The notes: a model not told the origin generated them from the letters alone. A stretch of DNA of 7,854 bases from an uncultured Granulosicoccaceae bacterium (GCA_937951695.1 CALFBL010000404.1:1-7854); one strand, 5' to 3'. Counted from the first letter of the stretch, positions 1-7,373 are shown. Translations and numbers: made by a program.

Positions 1-389
1 ATCAGCAGTTGACCCACAAAGCGTGAGAAGAACAACGACATACGGCTGCAGCGCAGCAATAAATATCGCAAGCTGCCGCGGGTTCGATCCGATGCCATTT
101 GATCGGCCGAGATCAGAATGGCAAAAGTTGGGAATACATACAACGCCACCACCCAATACAACGATACCTCCAACGTTGCCCAGTTGTTCACCAGGTTCTG
201 AGCACTGCTACCAAACAACATCTCGATCAGCCCACCGGTCTCTTGATCGGATAGAAAGCGCGTCGCAGGTTCAATGATGAACAACAATATCATTGTCCAA
301 ACCAGTAAAAAAGCGGCGATGGAAATCCAGCCGCGACGGGTGCCGAATAATTTCAGCACCTCGCGTTGGGCAATGGTAAGGGTTTGCAT
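1..389 (-). CDS. ABC-2 type transporter permease, N-terminal part (cut by left window edge)
   Basis: This is the first 129 complete codons of an integral inner-membrane protein that looks like the permease of an ABC-2 exporter; the gene continues past base 1. It starts at ATG 389-387 with MQTLTIAQREVLKLFGTRRG, a short amphipathic cytoplasmic lead typical of the family. A first membrane segment covers about residues 21-40 and a polar, presumably periplasmic loop about 41-75. A second membrane segment covers about 76-94. It is followed by the cytoplasmic stretch ADQMASDRTRGSLRYLLLR (residues 95-113), which resembles the 'D-x-x-x-G-T-L-r-x-L-L' coupling region of ABC-2 permeases; here Ser replaces the usual Thr. 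The start lies 6 nt after the stop of the thioesterase-like gene, and GAAGAG across that stop may serve as the ribosome site, so the two are probably co-transcribed and translationally coupled. No ATPase is visible, so it should lie beyond the edge or elsewhere. The substrate is unknown. Confidence 0.8.
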   Translation of the reverse strand, partial: MQTLTIAQREVLKLFGTRRGWISIAAFLLVWTMILLFIIEPATRFLSDQETGGLIEMLFGSSAQNLVNNWATLEVSLYWVVALYVFPTFAILISADQMASDRTRGSLRYLLLRCSRMSLFFSRFVGQLL

Positions 390-395
390 AACGAA

Positions 396-992
396 TTACT
401 CTTCGATGAATTGGGGTTCGCTCATCCCCGGCTGGGCATGCTGCCAGTCGGAGATCCATGCAGGCATTGGTGGCGAAGGGCTTGTATGGCCCATCATGAC
501 AAGCAAGTCACTGACAGGGATTCTTTTCCCGCTGGTAGACAAAAATCGCGCTTCAACCGCCGCTTTGGCAACGAACTCGTCATTTCGAGTGAAGGTTTGT
601 ACGAGGTAGAACGCGCGGTGATCCCAGCAGACCACCTCGGTTTCAATCTCGTATTGCTGGAACAGTTTAAGTGAGTGTTTGAAGCGGATGGTCTCGGCGA
701 CCACCACCGGGTACCAACGCCGATTGACCATCCCTTTCACGATACCGGCGCGGATCATCATATCGGTACGCGCCAAATCCATGATGGTTAGATAGGCGCC
801 GTTATTCATATGCATAAAAACATCGAGATCATTGGGCCAGACCCGAAATTTGGTCACGCAAGGGCCCAGTGGCTGTACCGGCTTTCGAAACGGCGATATC
901 ATCAGGAGCAGCAACAGTCGGATGTAATATTTCATAAACCGGTCAATGAACTGTGAGAGCGAGAGGTATTGCCGCGCAAGCACGAAAGCCAT
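396..992 (-). CDS. Hotdog-fold acyl-CoA thioesterase-like protein (THEM6/4HBT type)
   Basis: The 198-residue product looks like a single-domain hotdog thioesterase of the THEM6-like branch of the 4HBT superfamily; such proteins hydrolyse acyl-CoA or related thioesters, but the substrate here cannot be read. The signature is VWPNDLDVFMHMNNGAYL (residues 51-68). It holds the Asp of the catalytic loop (Asp55 or Asp57) and the HMNN-x-x-Y-L helix start at 61-68. It is followed by a basic core strand with RFKHSL (103-108) and EIETEVVCWDHRAFYL (115-130), the usual central strands. A hydrophobic segment (about 24-32, IRLLLLLMI) precedes the domain and could anchor it to the membrane. The start is uncertain: ATG 992 gives the full length, but ATG 935 (MKYYIRLLLLL) matches how homologues begin, as I recall them; neither has a clear Shine-Dalgarno. 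It is the first gene of a probable operon with the ABC permease 6 nt downstream. Confidence 0.88.
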   Translation of the reverse strand: MAFVLARQYLSLSQFIDRFMKYYIRLLLLLMISPFRKPVQPLGPCVTKFRVWPNDLDVFMHMNNGAYLTIMDLARTDMMIRAGIVKGMVNRRWYPVVVAETIRFKHSLKLFQQYEIETEVVCWDHRAFYLVQTFTRNDEFVAKAAVEARFLSTSGKRIPVSDLLVMMGHTSPSPPMPAWISDWQHAQPGMSEPQFIEE

Positions 993-1049
993 GCGGGTCT
1001 GCCTGTCGGGGGTTAAAACAATCGACGGATCGTGGCACTGTGCACAAAA

Positions 1050-1070
1050 CTATTGGCAAAAATGAGATCT
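1050..1070. repeat. Imperfect 21-bp direct repeat, copy 1
   Basis: This copy has the form CTATTGGCA-N6-AGATCT. The second copy at 1104-1124 has the same two blocks and the same 6-nt spacer length; 17 of 21 positions agree. The copies are 54 bp apart and both lie in or at the edge of the divergent intergenic region. The role is unknown; binding of a regulator or a small local duplication are both possible. Confidence 0.5.
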
Positions 1071-1103
1071 GGCAGAGCGTGTTCGACCCTTTTTCAGCTT
1101 AGT

Positions 1104-1124
1104 CTATTGGCATGAAAAAGATCT
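1104..1124. repeat. Imperfect 21-bp direct repeat, copy 2, covering a start codon
   Basis: This is the second copy of CTATTGGCA-N6-AGATCT, and it contains ATG 1112-1114 of the downstream exported-protein gene. Part of it is therefore coding (codons for MKKI). A protein bound here would block the start region, but that is inference from position only. Confidence 0.5.
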
Positions 1125-1834
1125 CACTTAAAGGCGCAGCCCTCGTCATTGTAACCGCTAGCTCGCCGGGTACAGGCGTCTCCTCGACGGACTCGCGGAT
1201 CGATACTGCCGCGCAGAATTACTCGAAAATTGCGTTTGACGATTCCGCCATTACGCGCAACACCTGTCAACAACTCTACATCCGGGACAACGACTATCCC
1301 ATCGTGCCGGACCGCGCCGAAGATAGCGATCGACTTTATAAGGCGAAGTCGAGTATCAAATACGATGGCTACCCCGATCACATCGTCGACTTGGCAGACA
1401 CACTCAACGAGGCCGATTTTAAAGAGGGTCATTTGACCATCACCGACTGCGTTGGCAGTGCCATCACAACCGATGTACGTCTGCGCGAATTTTCACTCGA
1501 TGAGATTTTTCGCCAAGGCACGGAACCTGCGGGCTGGAAATTCTCGACCGAGGCGACCAACCGCGAACGCAAACTGCTTCGCGTCACTCAGCTGGAATTA
1601 CCACCCGCCAATGTCTGGAGGGTCAACAGCGACGGTACCGGTTTGATCGCTGAGGAATTGCTCTTTCATATCAACAATAACAACGACGCCAACGTTGGCT
1701 ACTACCGCCGCGTTCGGATAACCGAAGTGCTGAGAATTGACGACGAGGCGTTACTGATCAAACAACGCTTTAGCATTAACCATCGCTTCAGCGAACTGCA
1801 AACCTGGACACTCGCCTACGACGAGTCTCACTGA
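1112..1834 (+). CDS. Hypothetical protein, probably exported (240 aa)
   Basis: I do not recognise a family. The N-terminus MKKISLKGAALVIVTASSPG has two lysines and then a short hydrophobic run (residues 9-16, AALVIVTA) followed by small residues to about position 25. That fits a weak Sec signal peptide, so the mature chain is probably periplasmic. There are only two cysteines, Cys52 and Cys113, which could form one disulfide after export. The body is polar, rich in Asp, Asn and Arg, with no further membrane segment. The second half alternates hydrophobic and polar residues (for example 176-189 and 199-222) as in a beta-rich soluble domain. An Asn-rich stretch, HINNNNDANVGYY, lies at 186-198. 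The gene stands alone on the plus strand, divergent from the thioesterase gene and convergent with lysS. No good Shine-Dalgarno precedes ATG 1112, and I see no convincing promoter in the 119-nt region upstream. The length and steady codon use favour a real gene. Confidence 0.72.
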   Translation: MKKISLKGAALVIVTASSPGTGVSSTDSRIDTAAQNYSKIAFDDSAITRNTCQQLYIRDNDYPIVPDRAEDSDRLYKAKSSIKYDGYPDHIVDLADTLNEADFKEGHLTITDCVGSAITTDVRLREFSLDEIFRQGTEPAGWKFSTEATNRERKLLRVTQLELPPANVWRVNSDGTGLIAEELLFHINNNNDANVGYYRRVRITEVLRIDDEALLIKQRFSINHRFSELQTWTLAYDESH

Positions 1835-1870
1835 TGACTTACTTCGGTGCATTCGTATAGCGCTCTCGTT

Positions 1871-1892
1871 AGGCGACTTTGATCAGTCGCCT
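1871..1892. terminator. Stem-loop between convergent genes, possible bidirectional terminator
   Basis: AGGCGACT (1871-1878) and AGTCGCCT (1885-1892) form a perfect 8-bp stem with a 6-nt loop, TTGATC. The stem ends at the last base of the lysS stop codon and lies 36 nt after the stop of the convergent exported-protein gene. That position suits a shared terminator. Neither strand has a T-tract after the stem, so intrinsic termination is not assured; it may instead protect 3' ends. Confidence 0.5.
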
Positions 1893-3385
1893 TACTGAGT
1901 CGCTTCAGGCCGCATGTGCGGAAACAACACCACGTCCCGAATGCTCGGGGACGCGGTGAGCAGCATAACCAGCCGATCAATCCCGATGCCCTCACCCGCC
2001 GTTGGCGGCAAACCATACTCGAGCGCTCGAACGTAGTCCGCATCAAAATGCATAGCTTCGTCGTCGCCTGCGTCCATTTCAGCCACTTGCGCCTGAAAAC
2101 GCTCTGCCTGATCTTCCGCGTCGTTCAATTCCGAGAAGCCGTTGGCGATCTCTCGCCCGCCGACGAACAATTCAAATCGATCACTGACCGACGGATCATC
2201 GTCGTTACGTCGTGACAGCGGTGAGACTTCTGTGGGGTACATTGTAATGAAGGTCGGGTTGTGCAGATTCTCTTCCACGCTGACTTCAAAAATCTCCATC
2301 TGTACTTTACCCAGCCCCCAGTTTGGCTTAACCGATACCTTCATCGATCTAGCCACATCAGACGCGGCCTCAAGGGTGTTGATACTGTCAGCGGTCAGCC
2401 CATCGTTGTATTGCAGGATGCTGTCGAACAAACTCAATCGCGTAAAAGGCTTGGCAAAATCAAAACTGCCTTCGCCATCCTCGGTGGGAATGTTGGTAGA
2501 ACCGATGACATCTTCAGCCAGCCCTCTAAATAAAGCTTCAGTTAAGTTCATCAAATCCTCATAGGTGGCGTAAGCCTGATAAAACTCGAGCATGGTAAAT
2601 TCAGGGTTGTGCCGCGTACTCAATCCTTCGTTGCGAAAGTTACGGTTGATCTCGAACACGCGTTCAAACCCACCGACCACCAAGCGCTTTAAATACAACT
2701 CCGGCGCTACGCGCAAATACAGCGGCATATCGAGCGTGTTGTGATGAGTAACAAACGGACGCGCCGTTGCACCACCGGGTATGACGTGCATCATCGGGGT
2801 TTCCACTTCGAGGAACTGCCGATCGATGAGGAAGTCGCGTACGTAGCTGATAATCTCAGTGCGAAGGCGAAACGTACGCCGAGTGTCCTCATTCATGATG
2901 AGGTCTACGTAGCGCTGGCGGTATCGGGTTTCGGTGTCCGAGAGCCCGTGAAATTTTTCCGGTAACGGTCGCAGCGATTTGGTCAGCAGTTGCAGGTTGG
3001 TGACCTTCACCGACAGCTCGCCGGTCTTGGTCATGAACAAAACACCGCGCACACCAATAATGTCGCCGATATCGAGGTTGCCAAAAGCGGTGTGGATTGC
3101 CTCGCCTGAGACCCCCTTGTTGACAAAGAGTTGGATTTCACCAGACACGTCTCGCACTCCGGCAAAGGTGGTTTTACCCATGTCTCGTCTGGACATTAAC
3201 CGTCCAGCAACAGACACCTCAATTTCTCGTGCATCGAACTCTTGTTTTTCGCTGCCATCGTGTTCGGCGTGCAGGGCTCGGGCCTGATGGCTCGGCACAA
3301 AATTGTTTGGGAAGGCAACGCCTGCATCGCGCAAACCCTTGAGCTTGTCGCGGCGCTGGGTGATCAGTGAATTATCTTCGCTCAT
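1892..3385 (-). CDS. lysS: Lysyl-tRNA synthetase, class II
   Basis: This cytoplasmic enzyme charges tRNA-Lys with lysine using ATP, through a lysyl-adenylate. The 497-residue length is normal for bacterial class II LysRS. An N-terminal OB-fold anticodon-binding domain covers about residues 56-140 (it includes VAGRLMSRRDMGKTTFAGVRD, 59-79, and the strand GEIQLFV, 82-88). The catalytic core follows. Motif 1 lies around FLEVETPMM (191-199), and the lysine-pocket region includes GGATARPF (204-211). Motif 2 is FRNEG plus RHNPEFTMLEFY (250-269). Motif 3 is GEGIGIDRLVMLL (464-476), with the class II Arg at 471. ATG 3385 is 8 nt after the prfB stop and has no clear Shine-Dalgarno, so translation is probably coupled to prfB. 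It is the last gene of the cluster, and the stop codon abuts the stem-loop at 1871-1892. Nothing in the catalytic motifs looks abnormal. Confidence 0.98.
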   Translation of the reverse strand: MSEDNSLITQRRDKLKGLRDAGVAFPNNFVPSHQARALHAEHDGSEKQEFDAREIEVSVAGRLMSRRDMGKTTFAGVRDVSGEIQLFVNKGVSGEAIHTAFGNLDIGDIIGVRGVLFMTKTGELSVKVTNLQLLTKSLRPLPEKFHGLSDTETRYRQRYVDLIMNEDTRRTFRLRTEIISYVRDFLIDRQFLEVETPMMHVIPGGATARPFVTHHNTLDMPLYLRVAPELYLKRLVVGGFERVFEINRNFRNEGLSTRHNPEFTMLEFYQAYATYEDLMNLTEALFRGLAEDVIGSTNIPTEDGEGSFDFAKPFTRLSLFDSILQYNDGLTADSINTLEAASDVARSMKVSVKPNWGLGKVQMEIFEVSVEENLHNPTFITMYPTEVSPLSRRNDDDPSVSDRFELFVGGREIANGFSELNDAEDQAERFQAQVAEMDAGDDEAMHFDADYVRALEYGLPPTAGEGIGIDRLVMLLTASPSIRDVVLFPHMRPEATQ

Positions 3386-3393
3386 GATGTTTT

Positions 3394-4492
3394 TTATAAA
3401 CCGGCTTTCAGACTTTCTTCGAGAAACATAGACAGATCGCCATCGAGCACGGCCTGTGTGTTACTGGTTTCAATTCCAGTACGTAAATCCTTGATGCGCG
3501 ACTGATCCAGCACATACGAACGAATTTGACTGCCCCAGCCAATATCGGACTTACCGTCTTCCACCACTTGTTGATCACCCTGGCGTTTTTGCAGTTCAGC
3601 CTCATACAATTTTGACTGCAACTGTTTCATCGCCGTGGCTTTGTTTTTGTGTTGAGAACGATCGTTCTGGCACTGCACAACGATGCCAGATGGCTCGTGA
3701 GTAATACGCACTGCCGATTCGGTTCGGTTAACGTGCTGCCCCCCTGCACCACTGGCGCGGTACACATCGATGCGAAGGTCGGCCGGGTTAATGTCTATAT
3801 CGATATTGTCGTCGACCTCGGGCGCGACGAAGACACCGGCGAACGAGGTGTGGCGACGACTGCCTGAATCGAACGGACTCTTTCTCACCAAACGATGAAC
3901 ACCGGTTTCGGTGCGCAGCCATCCGTAGGCGTATTCGCCAGTGAACTGAATCGTGGCTGATTTTATCCCGGCCACATCCCCGGCCGAGGCTTCAATGAGT
4001 TCAGTCTTAAAGCCTTGCCGTTCCCCCCAACGCAGAAACATGCGCAGCAGCATCTCGGCCCAATCCTGAGCTTCGGTGCCACCACTGCCTGACTGGATGT
4101 CGAGAAAAGCATTGCTGGCATCTTGCTCACCGGAGAACATCCGCCGAAATTCCAGCGCAGCCACCCGCTTTTCAAAGTCTGCAAGGTCCGCCACGACTGA
4201 GGCGAGCGTATCCTCATCGCCCTCTTCACGCGCCAGGTCGAGCAAATCTTTCGCATCGGCGAGACCTGACTCCAGCGAATCGATCAGATCGACCAATTCT
4301 TGCAAACTGGCGCGTTGCTGGCCAAGTTTCTGCGCCCGTTCCTGATCGTTCCAGACGTCCGGGTTTTCAAGCTCGAGTAGAACCTCTTCTAGCTGCTCTT
4401 TCTTGGCATCGTAGTCAAAGGTACCCCCGGAGCGTATTTGCTCGGGTTTTCAGGTCGTCAATGTGCGTGACGTGCGCGGCTATCTCGATCAT
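3394..4492 (-). CDS. prfB: Peptide chain release factor 2 (RF2), with programmed +1 frameshift
   Basis: RF2 recognises UGA and UAA stop codons on the ribosome and triggers peptide release. The gene is in two frames. ATG 4492-4490 opens a 25-codon frame (MIEIAAHVTHIDDLKTRANT followed by LRGYL) that ends in an in-frame TGA at 4417-4415. After a +1 shift on CTT, reading resumes with GAC (4416-4414) and runs 340 codons to TAA 3396-3394. The total is 365 residues, the same as E. coli RF2. In the fused protein the stop-recognition tripeptide SPF falls at 205-207 and the catalytic GGQ at 250-252, the numbering of the E. coli protein. Residue 246 is Ala, the common form, not the Thr of E. coli K-12. 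The start lies 23 nt after the recJ stop without a visible Shine-Dalgarno. A model starting in the second frame, for example at TTG 4305, misses the N-terminal helical domain. Confidence 0.97.
4414..4432 (-). promoter_or_regulatory. prfB programmed +1 frameshift site (autoregulatory)
   Basis: On the minus strand the site reads CTC CGG GGG TAC CTT TGA C. The G-run (4428-4424) is the internal Shine-Dalgarno-like element, CTT (4420-4418) is the slippery codon 25, TGA (4417-4415) is the in-frame stop and C 4414 gives the poor UGAC termination context. When RF2 is scarce the ribosome pauses at UGA and slips +1 to read GAC, so RF2 limits its own synthesis. E. coli has AGG GGG TAT CTT TGA C; the two differences are a C for A at the first base of the SD-like block and TAC for TAT, and the encoded RGYLD is unchanged. 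Confidence 0.96.
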
Positions 4493-4515
4493 TGCAGATG
4501 GTTTAGTTGGACTGT

Positions 4516-6300
4516 TTACGGCTGGAGTATAGCCTGTCGGTCTTGATCGCTGCCCGACGATGAGGCAAGGTGCCTGAGAATCATTTGCACGGATTGGCGC
4601 CCGTGATACCGATTCACCGCCAATTCATACACCGCTTGAAGCTCGGCACCGGAATCAAACACCCGGCTATCGCCAAACGAAATCGCCGACACCGCAGAGC
4701 CAACTTCACCACTGATTTCATCTATCGGCCTCAGCTGCAACTGCGCGTGACGATCGTTACCCACAAGCCTCGATGATTCGACCAAAAAACGATTGTCAAA
4801 CAGCGGCGCTTCAAACTGTGTACCCCAGGGGGCGGCAAATTCCACCAGTTGCGCCGTAGACAAATTCAGCTCGCTCAACCTCAAAGCACCGTCGGTGGAG
4901 AATTGTTTTACCGGTCGCTGCTTATTCAGTACACGCATCACTTCCTTGTTAACAGCCGCTGCGAACGCGTCGAGCGCATCCACTTTTAAACTGAGCCCGG
5001 CCGCCATGGCGTGCCCACCGAAACGCGCAATGGCACCGGGCAACTGCAGGCTGACCTGGTAGAACACATCGCGAATATTCACCCCGGGAATCGATCGCGC
5101 CGAGCCCTTGATAAACCCAGGTTCATCGTTTGAAAATACCACCACCGGCAAGTGCAGTTGATCTTTTAGCCGGCCGGCGACAATACCAATAACACCCTGA
5201 TGCCACTCATCGTGGTGCACCGCATACGCAAAGCGTGTGTTATCACTTAGCACAGCATCGGCTTTTAGCGCCTCAACAATGGATTGTGCCGCTTCCTGCA
5301 TATCGGACTGAATCAAGCGGCGCTGCTCGTTGAGGCCTTGCAAAACGTTAGCGATCAAGTCGGCTTCCTCGTGATGATCGGCCAGCAGACACTGCACGCC
5401 CACTTGCATGTCATCAATGCGCCCGGCGGCGTTTAACCGCGGCCCCAGCACCATACCGATATCGGCACTGGTTACGTTCGCAGCCTCCCGACCGGCTATT
5501 TGAATGAGCGACAAAACTCCCGGCACCGCCGATCGGCTGCGAATGCGGCGAAGCCCCTGCTCGACCAGAATTCGGTTCACCGAATCCAGCGGCACAACAT
5601 CGGCGACCGTGCCGATGGCGACCAGATCCAGCCAATCGCCCATGCGAACATTGCGTGCTAGTCGACCGGCCTCACTCAACGCTTTTCGTAACGCGACCAA
5701 CACGTAGAACGCGACACCCACACCGGCCATATGTGTGCTCGGAAACTGGCAGCCTTTGAGCGATGGGTTCACAATCGCCACGGCATTGGGCAGTTTTTCA
5801 CCGGGTAAATGATGATCGGTGACGATCACATCAATGTCTTGACTGGCAGCGTAATCGATTGCCTCCACCGCCGATACACCATTGTCCACCGTGACGATCA
5901 ACGACGGGTTGTGTTGTGCTATACCGACATCGATCACCGCTGGCGATAAGCCGTAGCCGTGCAGAGCTCGATCGGGAATAACGTAGTCGATGTGCTCATA
6001 GCCCATCGCCTGCAGCACTCTCATCATCAAAGCGGTACTGGTCGCGCCATCGCAGTCGTAGTCTCCAACGATCAGCACCCGTTCGTGCCGCTGGTGCGCG
6101 GCCACCAGACGTGCCATGGCTTTCGCCAGATCCGGCAGTGTGTCGGGGTGCGGAAGATCAGCCAATGAGTAGGATAATTCACTCGGGTCACTCACCCCAC
6201 GTGCGGCAAAGACGCGGTGCAAAACGCTGTGTGTGTGCAAGGGTTTTCGAGTTTTCGGCACCGTTCGCCGAATCACCTGAACCGGTTCTGTCTCACTCAT
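4516..6300 (-). CDS. recJ: Single-stranded-DNA-specific 5'-3' exonuclease RecJ
   Basis: RecJ degrades single-stranded DNA 5' to 3' in RecF-pathway recombination, mismatch repair and base excision repair, using metal ions held by DHH-family motifs. The 594-residue length is close to the 577 of E. coli RecJ. Motifs in order are GDYDCDGATST (79-89), TVDNG (137-141), TDHH (161-164), GTVADVVPL (230-238) and GPRLNAAGR (286-294). The DHHA1 region follows with HHDEWHQGVIGIVAGRL (362-378), GSARSI (399-404) and FGGHAMAAG (427-435). The C-terminal 120 or so residues form the OB-like domain seen in bacterial RecJ. All metal-binding Asp and His motifs are intact. The ATG overlaps the stop of the upstream RpfE-like gene by 4 nt (ATGA), which implies translational coupling. 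prfB begins 23 nt downstream, as in the recJ-prfB-lysS order of E. coli. Confidence 0.98.
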   Translation of the reverse strand: MSETEPVQVIRRTVPKTRKPLHTHSVLHRVFAARGVSDPSELSYSLADLPHPDTLPDLAKAMARLVAAHQRHERVLIVGDYDCDGATSTALMMRVLQAMGYEHIDYVIPDRALHGYGLSPAVIDVGIAQHNPSLIVTVDNGVSAVEAIDYAASQDIDVIVTDHHLPGEKLPNAVAIVNPSLKGCQFPSTHMAGVGVAFYVLVALRKALSEAGRLARNVRMGDWLDLVAIGTVADVVPLDSVNRILVEQGLRRIRSRSAVPGVLSLIQIAGREAANVTSADIGMVLGPRLNAAGRIDDMQVGVQCLLADHHEEADLIANVLQGLNEQRRLIQSDMQEAAQSIVEALKADAVLSDNTRFAYAVHHDEWHQGVIGIVAGRLKDQLHLPVVVFSNDEPGFIKGSARSIPGVNIRDVFYQVSLQLPGAIARFGGHAMAAGLSLKVDALDAFAAAVNKEVMRVLNKQRPVKQFSTDGALRLSELNLSTAQLVEFAAPWGTQFEAPLFDNRFLVESSRLVGNDRHAQLQLRPIDEISGEVGSAVSAISFGDSRVFDSGAELQAVYELAVNRYHGRQSVQMILRHLASSSGSDQDRQAILQP

Positions 6301-7286
6301 CGCCGAAACAGCTGCGTCAATCGCGACAGCACCGATGTCGACTTTATCGGCACCTCCACGGGAACAAATACTTCGCGGCAGCCGGTTAAGCCATCCATCT
6401 GCGCATCGATAGGGCTCAGGGCCGTGAGACGCTCACCCCAACGTTTGCCCAGTTCCAGCTGATCGACGAAGTCGGGATTGTCCTGCAACAATTGGGTATC
6501 GAGCACCACATAATGCCCGCTCGAGCTCTTATCGAACACGACGGTGTCAAACGCGCTCAAGCTAGTGCATCCGATACCCACCGCAGCAGCGAAGCCGTGC
6601 GCAAATGGATCGTCGGTAAATACTTGCGTATCGAACGATTCTATAGCGGCTGCGGGTAACGCACCCCCGCCCCAGAACCAAACGCTGTTAATCGGTGCCT
6701 CCCCCCGCGCTTGCCGAGCGTCATTGACTGGGGACTGATGCAGTACCATCTGAACTTCGGACCACAACGAGCGCCAAGGCTTCGCCGCCGCCGAACGTGG
6801 CATCGCGGCGGTCATCGGATGCCCTTCAACGGCTGACGTGGGAGATGCGTTGAGGGCATCGGCGCCGAGCCCCTGATAATACCAATTGCCCGCTGAATCG
6901 TGCAAGAATGAGCCGTGTCTATCGCCCAGAACTTGGTTGAGCTCGGCCAGCAAGGCGATGTTCTCGTCCGGGTTGATGCTCAGGCGCTGTCCCGGAACCA
7001 GTTGCGCATCGTCACTGCCAGCCAAGAGATACACCGGATCAGCACACACCAGTTTATCGGGGGCCGTGCTCGTGGTGCCGGAACCGTCCCAACGGCAAAG
7101 CGCGCCAGGGATCGACGCAAGATCAACCGCGGGATATCCGACTAGTCGAGCAAATGCATTTTCAACCGATTCCAGCAACGGTGCCGGATGCGGGATGGCA
7201 CTGGCTTCGTCGGCCCAGCCAGGCAAGATAAGACTGACGCGGGCTTGCGCCGATTCGGCATTGGATTTGGCAGAGGGATTTTTCAC
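6297..7286 (-). CDS. RpfE-type protein (annotated elsewhere as phosphoglycerate mutase-like)
   Basis: The 329-residue product matches, from memory of the family, the RpfE-type regulatory protein group, often labelled cofactor-independent phosphoglycerate mutase-like. Matching features are LILPGWADE near the start (residues 19-27), LVCADPVYLLAG (79-90), a P-x-LSINPDE-type segment (98-108), GNWYYQGL (133-140) and the block EVQMVLHQSPVNDARQARGE (177-196), followed by PINSVWFWGGGALP (198-211). The biochemical role of the family is not settled; the mutase label rests on remote similarity and I see no metal-binding mutase motif. There is no signal peptide or membrane segment, so it is probably cytoplasmic. 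The start used is GTG 7286-7284; no ATG occurs before the conserved LPGW segment and no Shine-Dalgarno is visible, so the true start could differ by some codons. It is the first gene of the cluster and overlaps recJ by 4 nt. Confidence 0.85.
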   Translation of the reverse strand: MKNPSAKSNAESAQARVSLILPGWADEASAIPHPAPLLESVENAFARLVGYPAVDLASIPGALCRWDGSGTTSTAPDKLVCADPVYLLAGSDDAQLVPGQRLSINPDENIALLAELNQVLGDRHGSFLHDSAGNWYYQGLGADALNASPTSAVEGHPMTAAMPRSAAAKPWRSLWSEVQMVLHQSPVNDARQARGEAPINSVWFWGGGALPAAAIESFDTQVFTDDPFAHGFAAAVGIGCTSLSAFDTVVFDKSSSGHYVVLDTQLLQDNPDFVDQLELGKRWGERLTALSPIDAQMDGLTGCREVFVPVEVPIKSTSVLSRLTQLFRR

Positions 7287-7304
7287 AAAATTTTGTTACG
7301 GCGG

Positions 7305-7316
7305 CTTGAACTCAAG
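7305..7316. repeat. Short inverted repeat in divergent intergenic region
   Basis: CTTGA-AC-TCAAG is a 5-bp inverted repeat with a 2-nt spacer, 19 nt upstream of the GTG of the RpfE-like gene and 68 nt upstream of the membrane-protein gene. The position would suit an operator, but a repeat this short can occur by chance. Confidence 0.25.
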
Positions 7317-7373
7317 ATGAGTGTACCCGTCTTAGGCACAACCCCTAATTTAATAGAACCAGTACAGGACCGC

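Noticed and set aside
274..674. Plus-strand reading frames opposite the permease and thioesterase-like genes
   Set aside because: The minus strand encodes proteins with clear family motifs over the same bases; the plus-strand products show none.
1039..1046. TGTGCACA palindrome as a CRP-like operator
   Set aside because: It lacks the TGTGA-N6-TCACA spacing, and an 8-bp palindrome is common by chance.
993..1111. Sigma-70 promoters for the divergent genes, for example TTGGCA near 1053 or TAGTCT at 1100
   Set aside because: No -35/-10 pair with suitable spacing and match could be assembled on either strand.
3394..4305. RF2 as a 303-residue protein starting at TTG 4305
   Set aside because: This start only marks the first usable codon in the downstream frame; conserved RF2 sequence continues upstream to the frameshift site and ATG 4492.
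4414..4420. A damaging frameshift mutation or pseudogene in prfB
   Set aside because: The CTT TGA C signal, the preceding G-run and the exact 365-residue product are those of the programmed frameshift, so the gene is intact.
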